Shown in pieces: positions 60,471 to 64,000 of a DNA stretch of 64,000 nt. The stretch is taken from contig JBMFKI010000005.1 of NCBI GenBank assembly GCA_049972525.1, positions 29,741 to 93,740 of the forward strand. The letters are read 5' to 3'. Below the pieces are notes generated by a model that was not told the DNA's origin, did not search any database, and saw only the letters and a program-made list of their open reading frames with translations. The stretch comes from JAVZLQ01 sp049972525 (GTDB taxonomy: Archaea > Thermoproteota > Bathyarchaeia > Bathyarchaeales > Bathycorpusculaceae). Within the stretch, counting starts at the first letter, position 1. Every line of letters begins with the position of its first letter. The translations under genes were made by a program, and so were the position numbers.

Positions 60471-61204
60471 ATGAGGCGAAAGTTAATGGTGGATTTAATG
60501 AAGACTAGGCACATGTTACTATTTGCTTTGTTATTAGCCTCTTTATCAACTATGATGCTTAATGTAAAGGCTGAAAGCTCTTCGTCTAATCCTGTAAATG
60601 TTGAGGTTGGAGTTTGGCTTGTGAACGTGGAGAAAGTGGATTTGTTGCAAGTAGTTACCGTTTGGATTTTTACCTGTGGTTTAGGTTTGATCCTTCTAAG
60701 ATAAGTTTAGATGAAGTGAAAGAGTTTGAGTTTGTTAATGGTTTTCCCACGAAGTATGATGTTGAAGTGGATGCGGAGCATGGATATTTGGAATATCGTG
60801 TCAGAGGAGACTTCATAAAAACCTTCGACTTCTCAAGATACCCGTTTGAAACGCATAAACTCACCGTGGAGTTAGAGCACAAGAATCTCAACGTTTCCAG
60901 TCTAGTCTTTACAGCGGATCCAACCTCAAACATTGATGAGGGGATCAACGTTGCTGGTTGGGAAATAGGAAATTTTGAAGCTACTGTGACTGAACACTCT
61001 TATGGCGGCGACGTTTATTCCAGATTTGTTTTCAGCATTCTACTAAAACGGCCTACGCTGTCATCCTTTGTCAAAAGCGTTCTACTAGTGGCAGTTATAA
61101 CAACTATATCGCTGCTCGCCTTTTTCACTTCGCCCCAGAACTTCGGCCAACGGATAAGCTTGGGCGTAACAACGCTTATGTCAGCAGCCCTAACTACAAC
61201 ATAA
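60471..61204 (+). pseudogene. Frameshifted and truncated pentameric ligand-gated ion channel homologue
   Basis: The first frame (from 60471) has a signal peptide (LLFALLLASLSTMMLNVKA) and starts the ligand-binding domain with VNVEVGVWLVNVEKVD. It then leaves the reading frame near 60645; the continuation SSYRLDFYLWFRFDPS is in another frame. The rest of the extracellular domain (FDFSRYPFETHKLTVELEH) and one to two membrane segments follow, but the stop at 61202-61204 removes the remaining channel helices. Family identification rests on the domain pattern. Confidence 0.68.
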
Positions 61205-61299
61205 ATGTGGGGGCAACTAATTGTTATGTGATGCTTAGAAAACTCTAAATTTGGGAATGGCAAATTATTGTTTTACATTTAGCTGTTGAGGGTTGAAGG

Positions 61300-62004
61300 T
61301 TGAAGAATGTGATTTTAAGAGTTGAAAGTTTAAATGTAAAGTTAAATGAGGAAGATGTTCTAGTGAATTTGTCTTTTGAGGTTTGTGAGGGAGAGGTTTT
61401 AGCGATTTTAGGGCCGAATGGTGCAGGAAAAACAACTTTGCTTAAGGCGTTGCTTGGCATAGTGCCATATGAGGGAGTGATTGAGTGGCGAGAGGGAGTT
61501 AAGGTTGGTTATGTTCCGCAGAGGTTGCCTTTTATTAAGGATGTGCCTTTAAGCGTTAAAGAATTTTTCCTGTTGACGAATGCTTCTGAAAATGATACGA
61601 GGGAAATTTTGAAGTCTATTGGCTTAGGCGAAGAAATTTTGGGAAAAAGAATTGGAGATTTGTCTTCTGGTCAGTTTCAAAGAATTTTGATTGGTTGGGC
61701 TTTAGCTTCAGATCCTAATGTTCTGCTTTTTGATGAGCCTTTGGCGGGCATTGATATTGGCGGTCAAGAGTCAGTTTACAACCTTCTCGAAAGGTTGAAA
61801 GAGGAAAAAAATTTAACAATTTTATTTGTCACTCACGAGTTATCAGTGGTTTATAGGTTGGCTGACAAGGTTCTTTGTTTGAACAAGAGAATGTTATGTA
61901 GTGGTGCGCCAAGGGAAAAGTTAACTCCACAGGCTATTTCAAATCTTTACAGAAGTCCGGTAAAGTTTTACCAGCATAAACATGAAGAAGGTGAAATGTC
62001 ATGA
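61300..62004 (+). CDS. Zn/Mn-type ABC transporter ATP-binding protein
   Basis: A 234-residue ATPase: LGPNGAGKTTLLKALLG (Walker A), LSSGQFQRILIGWAL (signature), VLLFDEPLAGID (Walker B) and LFVTHE (switch His). The FLLT and tail sequences resemble ZnuC/MntA-type ATPases, and the C-terminus ends in a His-containing QHKHEEGE. The permease start overlaps the stop. No solute-binding protein is present. Confidence 0.88.
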   Translation: MKNVILRVESLNVKLNEEDVLVNLSFEVCEGEVLAILGPNGAGKTTLLKALLGIVPYEGVIEWREGVKVGYVPQRLPFIKDVPLSVKEFFLLTNASENDTREILKSIGLGEEILGKRIGDLSSGQFQRILIGWALASDPNVLLFDEPLAGIDIGGQESVYNLLERLKEEKNLTILFVTHELSVVYRLADKVLCLNKRMLCSGAPREKLTPQAISNLYRSPVKFYQHKHEEGEMS

Positions 62005-62762
62005 GCCAGTTTCTCATTAGTTTACTTTCTGGAATTTTTATCGGAGGAGCTGCTGGTTTCTTGGGCTCGTTGATGTTGCCGAAACGGATGTCTTTGGTGG
62101 CTGGCCCTTTAGGTCATTTAGCCTTGCCCGGAATCGCTTTAGCTTTAATTTATGGCTTTAATATCTCCTTGGGAGCTTTTCCGCTTGTTATTTTGGGGAT
62201 AATTTTGATTTGGCTTTTTGAGAGAAGAACAAAACTGCCAACTGAAGCCTTAACTGCTGTCGTGTTTGCTACAGGCGTTGCAGTTGCCTTTTTCTTTTTG
62301 CCAGTTGAACAGGCAGAGGCTGCCTTAGTTGGAGATATTTCAAGCATACAATTTGATGATGCAGTTTTTTCCATCGCCCTGTGCATACTCATCTTTTTCG
62401 TCGTCGAAATAATCTATTCTAAAATGACTTTGATAAATATCTCTGAAGATTTGGCGAAGTCTCAAAAAATTAATGTTGGAAAATACAATCTAGTTTACCT
62501 TTTGTTGATTGCCTTAATTGTTGCTTTGGGAGTGAAGGTTGTCGGCGGACTCTTAACCGCAGCGATTGTGGCGATACCTGCTGTTACGTCAAGAAACTTG
62601 GCTAAAAGCCTTGCTCAATACAAATTCTTATCTTTGAGTTTTGGCATCTTAAGCTCAGCCATCGGAATTTTCCTCTCACAACTAACATTGTTGCCAGCTG
62701 GTCCGTTAATCATTGTTTCTAGCGCTTCCATGTTTGTGATTTCCATGATTTTTAAAAGATGA
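62001..62762 (+). CDS. Zn/Mn-type ABC transporter permease
   Basis: A 253-residue polytopic protein of the ZnuB/MntB (ABC-3) family, with about seven to eight helices and the block VKVVGGLLTAAIVAIPAVTSR characteristic of the permease. It works with the upstream ATPase, whose last codons it overlaps. Metal specificity (zinc, manganese or iron) is not evident. Confidence 0.88.
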   Translation: MSQFLISLLSGIFIGGAAGFLGSLMLPKRMSLVAGPLGHLALPGIALALIYGFNISLGAFPLVILGIILIWLFERRTKLPTEALTAVVFATGVAVAFFFLPVEQAEAALVGDISSIQFDDAVFSIALCILIFFVVEIIYSKMTLINISEDLAKSQKINVGKYNLVYLLLIALIVALGVKVVGGLLTAAIVAIPAVTSRNLAKSLAQYKFLSLSFGILSSAIGIFLSQLTLLPAGPLIIVSSASMFVISMIFKR

Positions 62763-62770
62763 AAATGGAA

Positions 62771-63097
62771 TCACTCTTGTGAACTGCCTTCAGAATCGTG
62801 TGGAACGATGTATATGGGTCTTCCTTCGCTGAGGGCTTGGGCGGTTTTTCTTCTGGCTCTTTGAACTAGACGCCAGACTGTTCCCCTTGAAACTCCCATT
62901 CTTTGGCCAGCTTCCTCCTGTGATAGCCCATCTAGATCGACTAGCCTAAAAGCTTCAAGTTCAGCTAATTCCAAAAATACGGGTTCTAAGCCGCGTGGTG
63001 GGTTAGGCGTGAAACCGTTTATGGGCGGCATGGTTCCTAGCATAACGGGTTTGGGAAATCTTCCCCTTCTGCCGTATCTACGTCTTTGACGCCACAT
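62771..63097 (-). CDS. DUF134 helix-turn-helix protein
   Basis: A 108-residue protein with RGRFPKPVMLGTMPPINGF at the N-terminus and a sigma-like helix-turn-helix (DGLSQEEAGQRMGVSRGTVW) near residue 65, typical of DUF134 (UPF0251). Likely a DNA-binding regulator. It is convergent with the ABC permease and divergent, across a small gene, from the aromatic-rich proteins. Confidence 0.88.
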   Translation of the reverse strand: MWRQRRRYGRRGRFPKPVMLGTMPPINGFTPNPPRGLEPVFLELAELEAFRLVDLDGLSQEEAGQRMGVSRGTVWRLVQRARRKTAQALSEGRPIYIVPHDSEGSSQE

Positions 63098-63124
63098 GAT
63101 ATGCCGCCTTTAATTAACCTTCAC

Positions 63125-63307
63125 TTAATACGTTAAAGGGCTGTCGGCTTCTCCTAGAACCCACAGCAAGGCTTGTTTTATGGCTTTTCTTGCAATGTTC
63201 TCCCGCTCTGTGAATGGCCCTTTTGTTTCTCTTTCCTTTTCAAGCAGTTCAATCCATTTTCTAATCTCTTCTTCCTTTCGCATCTGCCCCATCACCCTTT
63301 GTTTCAT
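63125..63307 (-). CDS. Small helical protein, unknown
   Basis: A 60-residue charged protein with probable helices (KEEEIRKWIELLEKE and ERENIARKAIKQALLWVL). No family recognised. It lies just upstream of DUF134 on the same strand, suggesting a shared transcript. GGTGATGGGG within the frame would serve the third in-frame ATG, so the protein may begin about eight residues later. Confidence 0.5.
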   Translation of the reverse strand: MKQRVMGQMRKEEEIRKWIELLEKERETKGPFTERENIARKAIKQALLWVLGEADSPLTY

Positions 63308-63336
63308 GCCTCATTATCTGTTTTGTAAGGGTAAGA

Positions 63337-63386
63337 TTTATATATTTCTGTGCGTTTTCACATAATTGAAAATGTGCATAAGCACA
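63337..63386 (+). promoter_or_regulatory. Promoter and palindrome before the aromatic-rich protein genes
   Basis: TTTATATATTT (63337-63347) is the best TATA box in this part of the window. The palindrome TGTGC-ATAA-GCACA (63373-63386) would lie at the transcription start. GAGGTGA follows a few bases before the ATG at 63410. A regulator, perhaps the DUF134 protein, may bind here. Confidence 0.5.
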
Positions 63387-63409
63387 AAATAGTTAGAGGT
63401 GAAAAGAAC

Positions 63410-63781
63410 ATGGCATGGGGTTGGAGAGGTAGAGGTGGCGGATGGGCTGGACCGTGGCCTGGAAGAGGTCCGTTTAGCTATTTGCCGCCTTGGCAGAGAC
63501 CTGGATGGTTGTTTGGCTTTGGCAGAGGATTCGGCAGATGGCTGTGGGGCTACCCGTATAACCCTTGGGTTTGCGCTAGATTTCCGTGGCTTCCAAGATG
63601 GTGGTGGGCATATCCCCAATATGGATATGGACTTCCATACGCAAGTTACAGGTTGCCCTACACTGCTTACGGTTGGAGCTATTGGCATCCATGGAGTGTT
63701 TATGGACTACCCAGTTACGGATATCCCTACGCGGCTTATCCGTCTTGGATCCCTTCAACGCCATACATGGGATACTGGTGA
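63410..63781 (+). CDS. Trp/Tyr/Pro/Gly-rich protein (DUF5320-like)
   Basis: About 123 residues with extreme composition: roughly every fourth residue is Trp or Tyr, the rest mainly Gly, Pro, Arg and Ala. The N-terminal part, with WPGRGPFSYLPPWQRPGW, resembles archaeal proteins linked to DUF5320. The remainder is a YPY/YGLPY-like series. There is no signal peptide or membrane helix. GAGGTGA supports the ATG at 63410. Function unknown. Confidence 0.65.
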   Translation: MAWGWRGRGGGWAGPWPGRGPFSYLPPWQRPGWLFGFGRGFGRWLWGYPYNPWVCARFPWLPRWWWAYPQYGYGLPYASYRLPYTAYGWSYWHPWSVYGLPSYGYPYAAYPSWIPSTPYMGYW

Positions 63782-63796
63782 AGGAGCGAATTGAAA

Positions 63797-64000
63797 ATGG
63801 CTTGGCCGAGGAGAAGTAGAAGATATCAACGTTGGTGGGGTTATCCGCCTCAATATCCTTACGCGTATCCGCCGCAGCAATATCCTTACACGCCTTATGC
63901 TTACCCGCCGCCAATGTATCCACAGGGTTATCCTCCGGCTGCACCACCAATGCCGCAGTCTCCAGAAGATGAACTGGCAGCGCTGGTAGACTATAAGAAG
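63797..64000 (+). CDS. Tyr/Pro-rich protein, partial (runs past the window end)
   Basis: Sixty-eight codons are visible. A basic start (MAWPRRSRRYQRWW) is followed by YPYAYPPQQYPY-type repeats and then PQSPEDELAALVDYKK, which looks like the beginning of a coiled coil. It starts 15 bases after the preceding stop, so the two are probably co-transcribed; both begin MAW. The architecture resembles DUF5320-type proteins with C-terminal coiled coils. Confidence 0.6.
   Translation, partial: MAWPRRSRRYQRWWGYPPQYPYAYPPQQYPYTPYAYPPPMYPQGYPPAAPPMPQSPEDELAALVDYKK

Noticed and set aside
63399..63950. Alternative plus- and minus-strand frames at the window end
   Set aside because: Low-complexity coding DNA leaves other frames open; the frames starting at 63410 and 63797 have good ribosome-binding sites or coupling and consistent composition.
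1..64000. CRISPR arrays, insertion sequences, phage genes and a replication origin
   Set aside because: No direct repeats with spacers, transposase motifs, terminal inverted repeats, structural phage genes or orc1/cdc6 were seen.

Overview
This window is chromosomal DNA of an archaeon. The evidence is archaeal information-processing genes (aIF2-beta, aIF1A, RIO1, Dim2-like KH protein, archaeal ValRS, Thg1), TATA-box promoters with short or absent leaders, frequent TTG/GTG starts, and a methanopterin-dependent C1 pathway. Formylmethanofuran dehydrogenase and Mch, an ADP-forming acetyl-CoA synthetase subunit, a CdvA-like protein and a methanogenesis-marker-8 homologue, with no mcr or mtr in view, point to the TACK group and most probably a Bathyarchaeia member. 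That placement is inference; no rRNA is present.

Layout. 1-10.3 kb: end of a CitG-like gene, then fwdD-fwdB-fwdA-fwdC-mch (methyl-branch Wood-Ljungdahl/methanopterin pathway), an ECF S component, a coiled-coil/PPP-phosphatase pair, a RimK/MptN-like ligase and fdhD. 10.3-18.2 kb: thiT under a TPP riboswitch, valS, a truncated GNAT, a class V aminotransferase, an HDAC-family deacetylase, a CdvA-like protein, an intron-containing tRNA-Lys and core-type MetE. 18.3-28.4 kb: htpX, an M20 peptidase, an ECF S component coupled to a DUF4430 surface protein, acdB, thg1, a coiled-coil gene, DUF373, mtnP, uppS and a YchF-like GTPase. 28.5-32.6 kb: 2-oxoacid dehydrogenase E1-alpha, E1-beta and E2. 33-45 kb: mixed housekeeping and accessory genes (two zinc alcohol dehydrogenases, mscL, pyrG, CBS, HEXXH protein, DUF362 remnant, parB, HD, flippase, rimI, PCC-domain protein). 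45.3-54.6 kb, mostly minus strand: malic enzyme, RG-tailed OB protein, a gamma-glutamyltranspeptidase relative that may be transferred, marker 8, MIP18-like protein, gcvPA/gcvPB, corrinoid adenosyltransferase. 54.7-57.2 kb: translation/ribosome-biogenesis run. 57.3-62.8 kb: metal homeostasis (dtxR-feoA-feoB, a Zn/Mn-type ABC transporter) around a broken pentameric channel gene. 62.8-64 kb: DUF134 regulator, a small protein and two Trp/Tyr/Pro-rich proteins.

Taken together the genes fit a C1-fixing or acetogenic, amino-acid-using anaerobe. Fwd and Mch carry C1 units on methanofuran and tetrahydromethanopterin, GcvPA/PB could feed or draw on the glycine link, core MetE and the adenosyltransferase belong to corrinoid/methyl metabolism, and AcdB would give ATP from acetyl-CoA. 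Vitamins appear to be scavenged (ThiT plus two other S components, none with its energizing module nearby). No CRISPR array, insertion sequence or prophage was seen. Several genes are decaying (pLGIC-like channel, DUF362, GNAT, one unidentified remnant).
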